From Sinorhizobium arboris LMG 14919 (GTDB taxonomy: Bacteria; Pseudomonadota; Alphaproteobacteria; Rhizobiales; Rhizobiaceae): 64,000 nt of DNA. The position numbers and the translations under genes are program-made. Where the stretch lies: assembly GCF_000427465.1 (NCBI RefSeq), contig NZ_ATYB01000014.1, positions 2,850,558-2,914,557 on the forward strand. Reading direction: 5' to 3'. The notes under the pieces are model-generated. The model saw only the letters and a list, made by a program, of their open reading frames with translations, did not search any database and was not told where the DNA came from. Every line of letters starts with the position of its first letter. The first letter of the stretch is position 1. Below, one piece after another: positions 28,144-37,168 of the stretch.

Positions 28144-28956
28144 ATGACTTCCTTCCGATTTGCCGCCGTCGGCGACAATTGCATCGACCGCTATCGCGCG
28201 CCCCTCGGCCAGGCTTATGTCGGCGGCAACGCGATCAATGTCGCCGTCCAGCTTGCGAGACTCGGCCACGGCTCCTTCTATTTCGGCGCGGTCGGCCGCG
28301 ATTCCGACGGCACCCAGATCCGGCGCCTGCTGATTGCAAACGGCGTCAATGTCGACCACCTGCTCGAGCGCGACACCAACACGGCCTATACGGATATCGA
28401 CGTGACGCCATCCGGCGACCGCATCTTCGTCCATGAGGACTTCGGTGCCTGCGCCGGCTACCGCCCTGACGCCTGTGAGATCGAGCTGCTGAAAACCATG
28501 GATCACGTGCATATCGGCTGGCTGGACGATGGCGGCCTGTTGCGCCGGACGCTTTCTGCCGCAAGCGTCAGCGTTTCCCAGGACATCTCGGTCAACGCAG
28601 CGGCAGCCGATCTCCAGGTCGATGGCCTTTCGATCGCCTTCGGTTCCGCCGGCGAGAACGATGCCGGTGCCGAGCGGCTGGTTCGCGATTTCCTCGCCCG
28701 CGGGGCGCGAGTTGCCGTCGTCACGCGTGGGGCGCTCGGCTCGCTCGCGAGCGACGGCACCGAATACGCGTCTGCGGGAATTCGTCCGGTCGATGTCGTG
28801 GATACGACCGGCGCCGGCGACAGCTTCATCGCCGGCTTCACCGCAGCCCGGCTGGCAGGACGCCCCCTTGCCGCCTGCCTCGAAGCAGGCAGGGACCTGG
28901 CCGCGGATACCTGCACGCATGTCGGCGGCTTTCCGCAGGAGCCACAATCGATCTGA
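28144..28956 (+). CDS. PfkB-family sugar kinase (fructoselysine 6-kinase FrlD-like)
   Basis: This 270-residue ribokinase-family enzyme has the N-terminal AVGDNCIDRY start and YVGGNAINVAVQLARLG substrate motif, and the C-terminal VVDTTGAGDSFIAGFTAARLAG with the catalytic aspartate and anion hole. The short form and the GDNCIDRY opening are typical of FrlD-like kinases, which phosphorylate C6 of fructosyl-amino acids before the deglycase acts. It is 79 bases downstream of the SIS gene and probably co-transcribed with it. It converges on the ABC ATPase gene. Confidence 0.87.
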   Translation: MTSFRFAAVGDNCIDRYRAPLGQAYVGGNAINVAVQLARLGHGSFYFGAVGRDSDGTQIRRLLIANGVNVDHLLERDTNTAYTDIDVTPSGDRIFVHEDFGACAGYRPDACEIELLKTMDHVHIGWLDDGGLLRRTLSAASVSVSQDISVNAAAADLQVDGLSIAFGSAGENDAGAERLVRDFLARGARVAVVTRGALGSLASDGTEYASAGIRPVDVVDTTGAGDSFIAGFTAARLAGRPLAACLEAGRDLAADTCTHVGGFPQEPQSI

Positions 28957-29207
28957 CGGTCGCACTTGCCGGTGGGCTCTTGACCATACCCATCCTCGAT
29001 AGCGAAGTGACGGCGGCGAACAGGCCGGATTACTCCTATGCCTCGCCGCGGGAACGAGGGGCGCGACAGGCCTTCCGTGGCTCGTCACGACATAGCCGTG
29101 CCCCTCGCGCAGGCTGCACAGGATAAGAGAAAGCTTGCGGTTGGCATCCGCTGCTGATCAAGGCTTACCCAATCGGCGACGGGAGCGCACAAATCCTGCG
29201 ATATGCA

Positions 29208-29963
29208 TCAGTGCAGGAGCTGGCTGAGGAACAGGCTCGCTCGATCCGTCTTCGGATGGGCGAAGAATTCGTCCGGTTCGCCCTCTTCGACGATGCGACC
29301 CTGATCCATGAAGATCACCCGATCGGCAACCTGGCGCGCGAAGCCCATTTCGTGGGTGACGCAGACCATCGTCATGCCCTCGTTCGCGAGCGTCACCATG
29401 GTGTCCAGAACTTCCTTGACCATTTCGGGGTCGAGCGCAGAGGTCGGCTCGTCGAAAAGCATGACCTTCGGGTTCATGCACAGCGCCCGCGCGATCGCAA
29501 CGCGCTGCTGCTGTCCGCCGGAAAGCTGGCCCGGATATTTGTTGGCCTGCTCCGGAATGCGGACGCGGTTGAGATAGTCCATCGCGATCTCCGTCGCCTG
29601 GGCGCGCGGCATGCGCTTGACCCACATCGGCGCCAGAACGCAGTTCTCGAGGATCGTCAGGTGCGGGAAGAGATTGAACTGCTGAAACACCATTCCCACT
29701 TCGCGCCTGATGGCATCCACCTTGCGCTCGTCCTCGCCGACTTCGATCCCGCCGACGACGATGCGGCCCTGCTGATGGGCCTCGAGCCGGTTGACACAGC
29801 GGATGAGCGTCGATTTGCCGGAACCTGAGGGTCCGCAGATCACAACCTTCTCGCGCGGCGCGATCGAAAGGTTGATATTGTCCAGGGCATGATACTGGCC
29901 GTACCACTTATGTACGCCGCTCAGAGTGATCTCCGGCGAAGCGATGTCGATCGATGTGGGCAT
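29208..29963 (-). CDS. Polar amino acid-type ABC transporter ATP-binding protein
   Basis: This 251-residue ATPase of the GlnQ/HisP type has Walker [14 protein letters not shown], signature [16 protein letters not shown], Walker [15 protein letters not shown] and switch His in CVTHEMGFA. The start at 29963 ([12 protein letters not shown]) is the first methionine before the fold; the longer upstream frame lies inside the EamA gene. It is the last gene of the ABC operon running 34110 to 29208, downstream of the EamA gene. It powers the permease encoded at 30846-31817. Confidence 0.92.
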   Translation of the reverse strand: MPTSIDIASPEITLSGVHKWYGQYHALDNINLSIAPREKVVICGPSGSGKSTLIRCVNRLEAHQQGRIVVGGIEVGEDERKVDAIRREVGMVFQQFNLFPHLTILENCVLAPMWVKRMPRAQATEIAMDYLNRVRIPEQANKYPGQLSGGQQQRVAIARALCMNPKVMLFDEPTSALDPEMVKEVLDTMVTLANEGMTMVCVTHEMGFARQVADRVIFMDQGRIVEEGEPDEFFAHPKTDRASLFLSQLLH

Positions 29964-29977
29964 TGTAGTCTCCAGGA

Positions 29978-30856
29978 TTATTTCAGGACGAGCCAGCCGG
30001 AAAGCACGATGACGAGCGCGCCTGCGACCGTGTGCAGTTCGACGGGGGCGGCAAAGAACAGCGCTCCGTAGAGGCAGCCCCAGACGATCTGGCTGTATTG
30101 AAAAGGCGCAACCACCGAGGCATCGCCCGTGCGGAAGGCGCGGACCAGAAGCAGATGGCCGGCCAGCATGAAGAGCCCCGCGAGGAAGGCGATCAGCAGA
30201 TCGCCCGGCCCGACCGGCGCCAGTCCGCCGCCGACCGGCGAAACGGCCAGCGCGACCGCCGCAAGCACGACGAGCAGCGTCGAGACGAGGGCAAGGTCGC
30301 TCTCCGTCGTCCTTGCGCAACGCAGAAGGACGAGCGAGAGCGCAAAGACGAGAGCCGACCCAGCCGCCGCTGCGTGCCCCAGATTGAGCGGCGCGATTCC
30401 CGGCCTGAGCGCAATCGCGACGCCGACAAAGCCGGCGATCACGCCGCACCAGGCGAGCGCAGACAGCCGTTCCGCAAGAAGGGCGAAGGCCAGGACCGCC
30501 ACAAGGACCGGTGTGAGGAAGGCGAGCAGATAGGCTTCCGACAGCGGCAGCACCGAAAATGCGTAGTGGATCAGGAGCGTATCGACCGCGAGCAGAAATG
30601 CCCTCAGGAGCGCCAAGCCCGGATGACGCGGCCTGAGCGATGCCGTGGTGCCGGTGATGCCGGCATAAACCGCAAGCAACGCGAGCGCCGCAAGGGTTAC
30701 CATGAAGGTCACCTGTGGCACGTCAAAGCGCTCTGCGAGCAGCTTCACAAGCACATCCGTGCCCGAAAACACTGCGAAGGCCAGGAAACCCAGCAGAGCA
30801 GCGCGCAGATTGCGCGGCATGCCGGCCGCGGCCGGCGCGGCAGCGTCAACGGACAT
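29978..30856 (-). CDS. EamA/DMT-family transporter
   Basis: This 292-residue membrane protein has ten predicted helices in two EamA repeats, typical of drug/metabolite exporters (e.g. [60 protein letters not shown]). The [25 protein letters not shown] stretch is the classic DMT repeat end. It overlaps the permease gene by 11 bases and lies between permease and ATPase. It may export a product or excess amino acid released by the deglycase or oxidase (inference). Confidence 0.88.
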   Translation of the reverse strand: MSVDAAAPAAAGMPRNLRAALLGFLAFAVFSGTDVLVKLLAERFDVPQVTFMVTLAALALLAVYAGITGTTASLRPRHPGLALLRAFLLAVDTLLIHYAFSVLPLSEAYLLAFLTPVLVAVLAFALLAERLSALAWCGVIAGFVGVAIALRPGIAPLNLGHAAAAGSALVFALSLVLLRCARTTESDLALVSTLLVVLAAVALAVSPVGGGLAPVGPGDLLIAFLAGLFMLAGHLLLVRAFRTGDASVVAPFQYSQIVWGCLYGALFFAAPVELHTVAGALVIVLSGWLVLK

Positions 30857-31817
30857 TGAAGCGTCCGAACCGTGCTTCGATGCGGGACTGCATGTATTCC
30901 AGCCCGACCGAAAGGATCCAGTAGATCATGGATGCCGTGATCAGCATCTCGATATGACGGAACTCGGTCTGGCCCTGGGTGCGGGCGAGATACATCAGTT
31001 CCCAGACGCCGACGACGGAGACGAGCGAGGAGTCCTTCAGCATCGCAATGAACTGGTTTCCGGTCGGCGGAATAATCACCCGCATCGCCTGCGGGAGGAT
31101 CACCAGGCCCATCGTCTGGCTCGGGTTCAGGCCAAGCGCAGTCGCACCTTCCGTCTGCCCCCGCGGAATGCTTTCTATGCCCGCCCGGAAGATTTCCGTC
31201 ATATAGGCACCGTAGCAGAGCGAGAGCGCAAGGATGCCGGCCGGCACCGCGCCGATGACGTAGCCCACCTGAGGCAGACCCAGATAGATGATATAGATCT
31301 GCATCAGGAGCGGCAGACCCCGGAACAGCGATGTGTAGAAAGTGGCGAGACCGTAGATCACTCCGTTCTTCGACAGTTTCGCAATCGCACCGACAAGCGC
31401 GATGACGGTTGCGACAGCGATCGAGATCACCGAAATGTAGAGCGTGGTGACGACGCCCTGCGAAATCAGGAAGCCGATCTTCTTGGCGATGAACGCAAAG
31501 GAAAGATCGAAGGAATAGAAGAAGAGCATCAGCAGGGCGAAGAGCTCCAGCCAGACGCCGGCAACCTGCCAATGGCGAGGCAACTGCCGCAAGGCCTTCC
31601 AATTCAGCGCCGCTATCACGGCGATCATTCCTGCGCTGACGAGGCGTCCGGTTGCAGGATTGGCGGCCAGCCACTCCGAGCTTGTCGGCAGCACAAGGCC
31701 GATCCAGTCCGGGCTTACGCCCAGTCCGTAGACCGTCAGGGTTATCAGCGCGAGAAGGAGAAACGTCCCGGTGCGCCGCGCAGCATCCGGATATGTCAGA
31801 ATCATACGACCGATCAT
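30846..31817 (-). CDS. Polar amino acid-type ABC transporter permease
   Basis: This 323-residue inner-membrane permease has an extra N-terminal portion (three hydrophobic segments in residues 15-105) before the usual HisM-type domain (FLISQGVVTTLYISVISIAVATVIALVGAIAK). The EAA loop reads GATALGLNPSQTMGLVILPQAMRVIIPPTGN. Single-permease systems of this type pair the one permease as a homodimer. It sits between the oxidoreductase and EamA genes. The extended N-terminus is found in several rhizobial amino acid permeases. Confidence 0.9.
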   Translation of the reverse strand: MIGRMILTYPDAARRTGTFLLLALITLTVYGLGVSPDWIGLVLPTSSEWLAANPATGRLVSAGMIAVIAALNWKALRQLPRHWQVAGVWLELFALLMLFFYSFDLSFAFIAKKIGFLISQGVVTTLYISVISIAVATVIALVGAIAKLSKNGVIYGLATFYTSLFRGLPLLMQIYIIYLGLPQVGYVIGAVPAGILALSLCYGAYMTEIFRAGIESIPRGQTEGATALGLNPSQTMGLVILPQAMRVIIPPTGNQFIAMLKDSSLVSVVGVWELMYLARTQGQTEFRHIEMLITASMIYWILSVGLEYMQSRIEARFGRFNVR

Positions 31818-31933
31818 TTGTTCTCTCCGCCATGAAAGCGCGTCGCGTTCAATCGCATTCGCACAACGCGCCGTAGGTCATAGGTTTGTGCATTTCGTCG
31901 CCCAAACCGCTGCACGGTTTTGGGCGACATGCA

Positions 31934-33214
31934 TCAGGCCGCGCGCTCGCGCCACCAGTCTTGAGCCTGCAGTTTCCAGTAGGTGAGCTGGGCCACCGCC
32001 AGTCCGGCATAACCGCCGGCCCAGACGAGCCCGAAGGGCTTGAACAGCTTGTAGCGGTCGGACTGGCCCAGAATGCCTTCGGCCACCAGCTTTCCGCCGA
32101 TGGCGGTCGTATTCAGACCGTGGCCGCCGAATGCCGTGCAATGCCATACGCCTGCCTGCATTTCGCCGATCTGTGGCATGAGGTGGCGTGCGTAGGACAT
32201 CAGCCCCGACCAGGCGAGCTCGGTCTTCAAATCCTTGAGCTGCGGATAGGTCCCGACCATTTCGCGCCGCAGTTCCGCGGCCAAGGCGGCGGGCGACGCC
32301 GCGCGGGTGGTGATGCGCCCGCCCCACAGCAGACGTTTCCCGCCTTCGACCAGGCGGTAGTAATCTCCAGCACGACGGTTGTCGCCGATCGCGTCCGTTG
32401 TGGCGATGGCGGTGCGGATGAGTTCCGGCGCTTCCTCGCTCAGCATGACATAGGTGGCGATCGGCAGGAACGAACGCTTCAGCCGCCTGTTCAGGGGACC
32501 CGTATAGCCGCCGGTGGTGAAGACCACATGGCGCGCTCGAACACGTCCACCCGGCGTGGTCACCGTCTTCTCGGCGCCGTCGAGAGCGCCGCCCGTCACG
32601 GCCGAGCCTTCATAGATCCGCCCGCCGAGACGTTCGATCTCATATGCCAGCCCGCGAAGGTAGTTCAGCGGGTGCATATGGAAGGCTTTGCGATCGCGCA
32701 AGGCATGGAAATAGCGCTTCGACTTCAACACCGAACGCACCTCGTCGGTGGAAAGGTAGTCGAGCTCGTAGCCGTAAACACGCCGCATCTCGTCGGCATG
32801 CGCTTTCAAGCTGCCGCCGTCGTCGTAGCGCAAGACGCTCGTAATGCCTGCCTGCGGCGTTACGCCCTCGATCTTCAGCGCCTCGATCGTCTCGCGAACG
32901 AATTCGACGCCTTCGATCGAAAGCCGGTGTATCTGCCGCGCCGCTTCGGCGCCGGCCATCCGGGCGATATTGTCGCTGCCGGTCGCAAAACCGGGGCTGA
33001 CGAAACCGCCATTGCGGCCGGAGGCACCGAACCCCACGCTTTCGGCTTCGAGGACGGCAACCGACTGCCCGGCGCGCGCCAGTTGCAACGCAGTGGTCAG
33101 ACCGGCAAGCCCGCCGCCGATGACCACGGCATCGCATTCGACCGTCCCGGAGAGGACCGGCCTGACGTTCATGTCGGCTAGTGTCTGCTTGTAGTAGGTA
33201 TTGGGATAGGACAT
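31934..33214 (-). CDS. FAD-dependent oxidoreductase (DAO family), possible amadoriase/amine oxidase
   Basis: This 426-residue flavoenzyme has the Rossmann motif VVIGGGLAGLTTALQLARAGQSVAVLEAESVGFGASGRNGGFVSPGF (about residues 30-75). The C-terminal GGHGLNTTAIGGKLVAEGI is the second conserved FAD-contact region. The start at 33214 (MSYPNTYYKQTL) is the family position. SGRNGG is typical of the PuuB/OrdL-like group, which oxidise amines or gamma-glutamyl-amines. In a locus with a deglycase and FrlD kinase it might oxidise fructosyl-amino acids, as SocD does in Agrobacterium, but sequence alone does not settle that. Confidence 0.85.
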   Translation of the reverse strand: MSYPNTYYKQTLADMNVRPVLSGTVECDAVVIGGGLAGLTTALQLARAGQSVAVLEAESVGFGASGRNGGFVSPGFATGSDNIARMAGAEAARQIHRLSIEGVEFVRETIEALKIEGVTPQAGITSVLRYDDGGSLKAHADEMRRVYGYELDYLSTDEVRSVLKSKRYFHALRDRKAFHMHPLNYLRGLAYEIERLGGRIYEGSAVTGGALDGAEKTVTTPGGRVRARHVVFTTGGYTGPLNRRLKRSFLPIATYVMLSEEAPELIRTAIATTDAIGDNRRAGDYYRLVEGGKRLLWGGRITTRAASPAALAAELRREMVGTYPQLKDLKTELAWSGLMSYARHLMPQIGEMQAGVWHCTAFGGHGLNTTAIGGKLVAEGILGQSDRYKLFKPFGLVWAGGYAGLAVAQLTYWKLQAQDWWRERAA

Positions 33215-33282
33215 TTTCTCTCGCCCGTCGACCGCGGTGGCAAGGCGGAGGGGCGGCGTACCGCCTCCCCGCATGTATCGGT

Positions 33283-34110
33283 TCAGTCGGCGCTATAGTC
33301 CTTGCCGTACCATTTCGTGGTGAGCGCCGCGAGCGTGCCGTCCTTCTTCATCTCGTCGATGATGGCCCCGACCTTCTTGGTCCAGTCCGGATCGACTTTT
33401 TCGGCGATGACGACAAGCGGCTCCTTGAAAGCGTACTCGCCCTCGAGGACGCGCAGCGGATAGCCGTTCTTCATCGCGTTGAGAGCGGTCTGCTCCGGCG
33501 CGATGACAGCGTCGAGACGCACGCCGTCGCCAAGACGCAGATCGTCGAAGGGCAGCATGGAATCGGCGAAGGTGCGGACCTCGCCCGGCTCGATCTTGTA
33601 CTCGATCGGCGGCAGGCCCGGCGCGTCGATCTCCAGCTGGCGGCGAATGAAATCTTCCGACGTGGTCGCCGTTTCGACGCCGATGATCTTGCCGTTCAGG
33701 TCGGTAACGGATTTCGCCTGACTGTCCTTGTGCAATACGTATACATAGGGGCTGTAGTAATAGATGCCTGCGAAATCGATGACCTGGGCGCGCGCCTTGG
33801 TCGGAGTGACGGAGCCGACCCCCAAATCATAGCGCCCCTGCCAGCGTCCGCCGGTCAACGTCGCCCAATCGGGCGTTTCGAAGCTCACTTCGACGCCGAG
33901 GCGCTTGGCGATCTCCTTGGAGACGTCGATATCGAAACCGGTCAGCTCGTTGCTGTCGTCGAGATAGCTCTGGGGCGGCCAGCCGCTGTTGGTGGCGACC
34001 ACCATGGCTTTCTTGCCCATGACCCGGTCGAGCGTCTCGCCCGCCTGTGCCGTGGTCACGAATGCCAGTGCGGCAACGCCGATGGCGAGCTTTGAAAACA
34101 GTCCTTTCAC
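33283..34110 (-). CDS. Family 3 solute-binding protein of an amino acid-type ABC transporter
   Basis: This 275-residue periplasmic protein has a signal peptide (MKGLFSKLAIGVAALAFVTTAQA, cleaved before GET). The PBP family 3 fold includes PQSYLDDSNELTGFDIDVSKEIAKRLGVEVSF and the hinge region YDLGVGSVTPTKARAQVIDFAG. It is first in its operon, 68 bases upstream of the oxidoreductase gene. The likely ligand is an Amadori compound or other polar amino acid conjugate (inference from the linked deglycase and kinase and the shared operator). Confidence 0.9.
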   Translation of the reverse strand: MKGLFSKLAIGVAALAFVTTAQAGETLDRVMGKKAMVVATNSGWPPQSYLDDSNELTGFDIDVSKEIAKRLGVEVSFETPDWATLTGGRWQGRYDLGVGSVTPTKARAQVIDFAGIYYYSPYVYVLHKDSQAKSVTDLNGKIIGVETATTSEDFIRRQLEIDAPGLPPIEYKIEPGEVRTFADSMLPFDDLRLGDGVRLDAVIAPEQTALNAMKNGYPLRVLEGEYAFKEPLVVIAEKVDPDWTKKVGAIIDEMKKDGTLAALTTKWYGKDYSAD

Positions 34111-34236
34111 GCAAATCCTCCTCTTCGATCGGTCAGCCCTGCAGCATCGCGCGCCTTACAGAACGCGCGAAGGTCGCCGCAGAACTCCGCGTTGCCGCAT
34201 GATCCGGGGAACATGCAGCGGGTTCCCAGTTATAAG

Positions 34237-34247
34237 ATGTCTGACAA
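34237..34247. promoter_or_regulatory. Candidate GntR operator 3 upstream of the ABC operon
   Basis: ATGTCTGACAA differs at one base from the palindrome TTGTCTGACAA found twice at 26.9-27.0 kb. It lies about 127 bases before the binding-protein start, in an AT-rich promoter-like stretch. It ties this operon to the GntR gene more than 7 kb away. Confidence 0.5.
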
Positions 34248-34448
34248 CTGAATTAGTAAGTCCTGCTGGCGCAGTGTCAAGGCCGCATGGCGCTCTGCTC
34301 CATGAAACGAAATGATGAGCCGATGCGAATCCGTGATGGACCCGGCCGCCTTGCGAAGGAATGAAACATGTCGCCGGCAACGGCCTGACGCCGGACAGGC
34401 CGGCGATGCATGAGACGGACGCGTCGTGGCGTTGGGAATATCTGAATG

Positions 34449-34480
34449 CTCAAAGGCCCGCTTTTTAGCGGGCCTTTGAG
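34449..34480 (-). terminator. Strong hairpin terminator downstream of the PfpI gene
   Basis: Perfect 14-base arms CTCAAAGGCCCGCT and AGCGGGCCTTTGAG enclose a TTTT loop. It lies 42 bases after the stop of the minus-strand DJ-1/PfpI gene. There is no long U tract, so it may work with Rho or simply protect the transcript end. Confidence 0.7.
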
Positions 34481-34521
34481 CGCGGGTCAGTCCTTTCGGA
34501 GCCGCAAAATCGATGTTTGAA

Positions 34522-35109
34522 CTACTCGTGGACGATCTTCGTGCCGAGCACGTTCAGGCACTCGCGCATAAAGGCAGCCAAACCGGTCCAACCCTTAGCC
34601 GAGACCATGTTGCCGTCGACAAAGGCCTCGTTGGGTTTGACGTCCACGTAGATGCCCCCGACCGCGGTCACTTCCGGTTCGCAAGCGCCAAGGCCGGCAA
34701 CTTTGCGGCCCTTCAGAACACCCGGCACAGCCATGAGAATTTGCACGCCATGGCAAATCGTGAAAATAGGCTTGCCGCTTTCGTGGAAGTGGCGGACCAT
34801 ATCCTGGATACGCTTATCGGTGCGGATATATTCCGGGCCGCGGCCACCCGCCGCATAGACGGCGTCGTATTCCTCCACGCGCACTTCGGAGAAGGTCTTG
34901 TTGATGTCGGCATAGTGCCCGAGTTTCTCGGTATATGTCTGGTCGCCTTCGAAATCGTGCAGCGAGGTCTTGATCCGATCTCCGGCTTTCTTGTCCGGGC
35001 AGACGACGTGGACCGTATGGCCGACAGCCTCCATCCCCTGCTGGAAGACGTAGATCTCGTACTCTTCGGTAAACTCACCAGTGAGCATGAGGATTTTCTT
35101 GCCGCTCAT
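34522..35109 (-). CDS. DJ-1/PfpI family protein
   Basis: This 195-residue flavodoxin-like protein has the nucleophile elbow in GKPIFTICHGVQILMA (Cys within ICHG) and the acidic residue in MLTGEFTEEYEIYVFQQGM. The AAGGRGPEYIRTD segment is typical of the family, which includes glyoxalase III/deglycase and amidase-like members. It starts at the ATG at 35109 with a GGAG-like site; the longer frame lies in the gap. It is the last gene of the operon running from 39406 and lies 64 bases after the sugar-binding protein. Exact activity is unknown. Confidence 0.85.
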   Translation of the reverse strand: MSGKKILMLTGEFTEEYEIYVFQQGMEAVGHTVHVVCPDKKAGDRIKTSLHDFEGDQTYTEKLGHYADINKTFSEVRVEEYDAVYAAGGRGPEYIRTDKRIQDMVRHFHESGKPIFTICHGVQILMAVPGVLKGRKVAGLGACEPEVTAVGGIYVDVKPNEAFVDGNMVSAKGWTGLAAFMRECLNVLGTKIVHE

Positions 35110-35173
35110 GTCGCATCTCCTGTTGTCATGAAATTGGGGCAATGGCCCCGGGGTTGCCGGGCATCGATCGGGA

Positions 35174-36142
35174 TCAGAATGGGGAATCGGGGAAATAGAA
35201 CTGATCGGCATTTTCGGGCGTGATCAGCGGTGCACCGAGCAGGAAGGAGCCGCGCATCGGCGCATGCCCGCCGAACTGGGCCGCCGTCATGTAAACGGCC
35301 GATTTGATCATCGACGGCGGGTAGGGCGTAGAGATCGGCGTGCGCTCGTCGCCCTTCTTCACCATCTCGATGACCTGCTTCATGCCGTTCCCGCCCAGCG
35401 CATATTTGACATCCTTCCGCCCTGCGTTGTCGACCGCCTCGAGCACACCGAGCAGCATGTCGTCGTCATTGGCCCAGACCGCATCGATCTTCGGATACTT
35501 GGCGAGGTAGTCCTGCATCAGCTTGAACGCCTCGTCCTGGTTCCAGTTGGCATACTGGATGTCGAGGATCTTGATGTCGGACTTGTTGATGACATCCGAA
35601 AAACCCTTGATGCGCTCATCGTCGATGACGGTCGGGATACCGCGGAGCACGACGATCTCGCCCTTCCCCCCGAGCTTGTCGACAAGCCAGTGCGCGGTGT
35701 TGGCGCCGACGGCGATGTTGTCGCCGGCGACATACAGATCCTGGACATTCGGATCCGTGAGACCACGGTCGACTACGGAAATAAAGGTGCCATTCTGCTT
35801 GATCTGCTCCACGGGGCCGGTCAGCTCTTCCGAGGTGAAGGGAAGGATGACCAGGGCATCGAGCTTGCGACTCGCCGAGAGGTCCTCCAGTGCGGAAACC
35901 TGGGCCGTCGCCGAGGATGCCGTGGACAGCACGACGTCGATGTTCGGGAAGGCAGCTTCGATCTCCTTTTCCGCCTGCTCCGCGTGATAGACGACGCCCC
36001 CCGTCCAACCGTGCGTTGCGGCCGGGATCGAAACGGCGATCGTGACGTCACGATCCTCGGCCGTCGCGCTTGCCAGCGAGACGGCGAGGACCATGGCGGT
36101 CGTCGACAGCAACAACCCGGTCTTTTGAATGATCGACTTCAT
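35174..36142 (-). CDS. Sugar-type ABC transporter substrate-binding protein (RbsB-like)
   Basis: This 322-residue periplasmic binding protein of the PBP type 1 family has a signal peptide (MKSIIQKTGLLLSTTAMVLAVSLASATA). The core includes VTIAVSIPAATHGWTGGVVYHAEQAEKE, DALVILPFTSEELTGPVEQIKQNGTFISVVDRGL and IDAVWANDDDMLLGVLEAVDNAGR. The DRGL and NDDDM positions are those that bind sugars in RbsB-like proteins. It goes with the RbsC-like permease and RbsA-like ATPase upstream. The ligand could be a pentose, polyol or other small carbohydrate. Confidence 0.92.
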   Translation of the reverse strand: MKSIIQKTGLLLSTTAMVLAVSLASATAEDRDVTIAVSIPAATHGWTGGVVYHAEQAEKEIEAAFPNIDVVLSTASSATAQVSALEDLSASRKLDALVILPFTSEELTGPVEQIKQNGTFISVVDRGLTDPNVQDLYVAGDNIAVGANTAHWLVDKLGGKGEIVVLRGIPTVIDDERIKGFSDVINKSDIKILDIQYANWNQDEAFKLMQDYLAKYPKIDAVWANDDDMLLGVLEAVDNAGRKDVKYALGGNGMKQVIEMVKKGDERTPISTPYPPSMIKSAVYMTAAQFGGHAPMRGSFLLGAPLITPENADQFYFPDSPF

Positions 36143-36172
36143 TTTCTCCTCCTTCTGAAGTCAGTGCTGTTT

Positions 36173-37168
36173 TCAGCGGTTGGCAGTAAAGCGATGCGCC
36201 AACATGGCGATGATGATGATCGCGCCCTGCACGGCGGCGACCAGGTATTCCGAAACCATGTCCGAGAGGACCATGACGTTTGCGATCACCTCGAGGATAA
36301 GGGCGCCGGCAATGGTGCCGCCGATGCGTCCCCGCCCGCCGCGCAGCAGCGTGCCGCCGATCACCACTGCAGTTATGACCTGCAGTTCCCAGAGCTGCCC
36401 TGTCGTCGGGGTGGCGGCGCCGAGGCGCGGCACGTAACAGATGGCCGCGACGGCGACGCAGAAACCCTGGATCACATAGGCGATGGTACGCACGGCTGCG
36501 ACGTTCACGCCGGAAAAGCGGGCAACCTCGACATTGGATCCGGCCGATGTCAGGCGGCGGCCATACTTCGTCTTGTAGAGCAGGAAGGCGCCCATGACGA
36601 CAATGACGAAGGTAATGAGCACGGGATAGGGAATGCCGTAGACGCTGCCGAAATAGACGGGCCGATAGGCCTCTCGAAGGCTACGGTCGATGGGCAGGGA
36701 ACCGCCATTGGTCATGAAGGTGATGAAGGCACGGAAGATGCCCATGGTGCCGAGAGTGACGATGAAAGGTTCGATCCGCCCGAGGGTAACGATCAGACCG
36801 TTGAAAAGACCGCACAGGCAACCGACCACTACGGCAACGCCCGCTCCCATCGGGATCGCCCAGTTGCCGAATGTGGGGGCAAGATAATTCATCACCATGA
36901 TCATGATGCCGGTAACAAAAGCCACCATCGAGCCCACGGACAGATCGAGACCGCCGGAGGAAATGACGAAAGTTGCTCCGACTGCGATGATCGCAATGAA
37001 AGCGCTGCGCGTGATCACGTTGAGCAGATTGGCCGACGCAACGAAGTTCGAGTTCACCAGCGCGCCGAACAGAACGATCACCGCAAGCGCAATAAACGGC
37101 GCAAGATCGCCCCACCGAATGCCGGCCCCTTCGTCAACCGGTGATATTGTCGCTGTTGCTGACGTCAT
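36173..37168 (-). CDS. Sugar-type ABC transporter permease (RbsC-like)
   Basis: This 331-residue inner-membrane permease of the ribose/xylose class has many hydrophobic helices. Family motifs include FIAIIAVGATFVISSGGLDLSVGSM, GLFNGLIVTLGRIEPFIVTLGTMGIFRAF and GIPYPVLITFVIVVMGAFLLYKTKYGRRLTSAGSNVEVARFSGVNVAAVR. The start at 37168 (MTSATATIS) is chosen over an in-frame codon at 37240 inside the ATPase gene; the 3' end of the ATPase overlaps this gene by 35 bases. Confidence 0.93.
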   Translation of the reverse strand: MTSATATISPVDEGAGIRWGDLAPFIALAVIVLFGALVNSNFVASANLLNVITRSAFIAIIAVGATFVISSGGLDLSVGSMVAFVTGIMIMVMNYLAPTFGNWAIPMGAGVAVVVGCLCGLFNGLIVTLGRIEPFIVTLGTMGIFRAFITFMTNGGSLPIDRSLREAYRPVYFGSVYGIPYPVLITFVIVVMGAFLLYKTKYGRRLTSAGSNVEVARFSGVNVAAVRTIAYVIQGFCVAVAAICYVPRLGAATPTTGQLWELQVITAVVIGGTLLRGGRGRIGGTIAGALILEVIANVMVLSDMVSEYLVAAVQGAIIIIAMLAHRFTANR

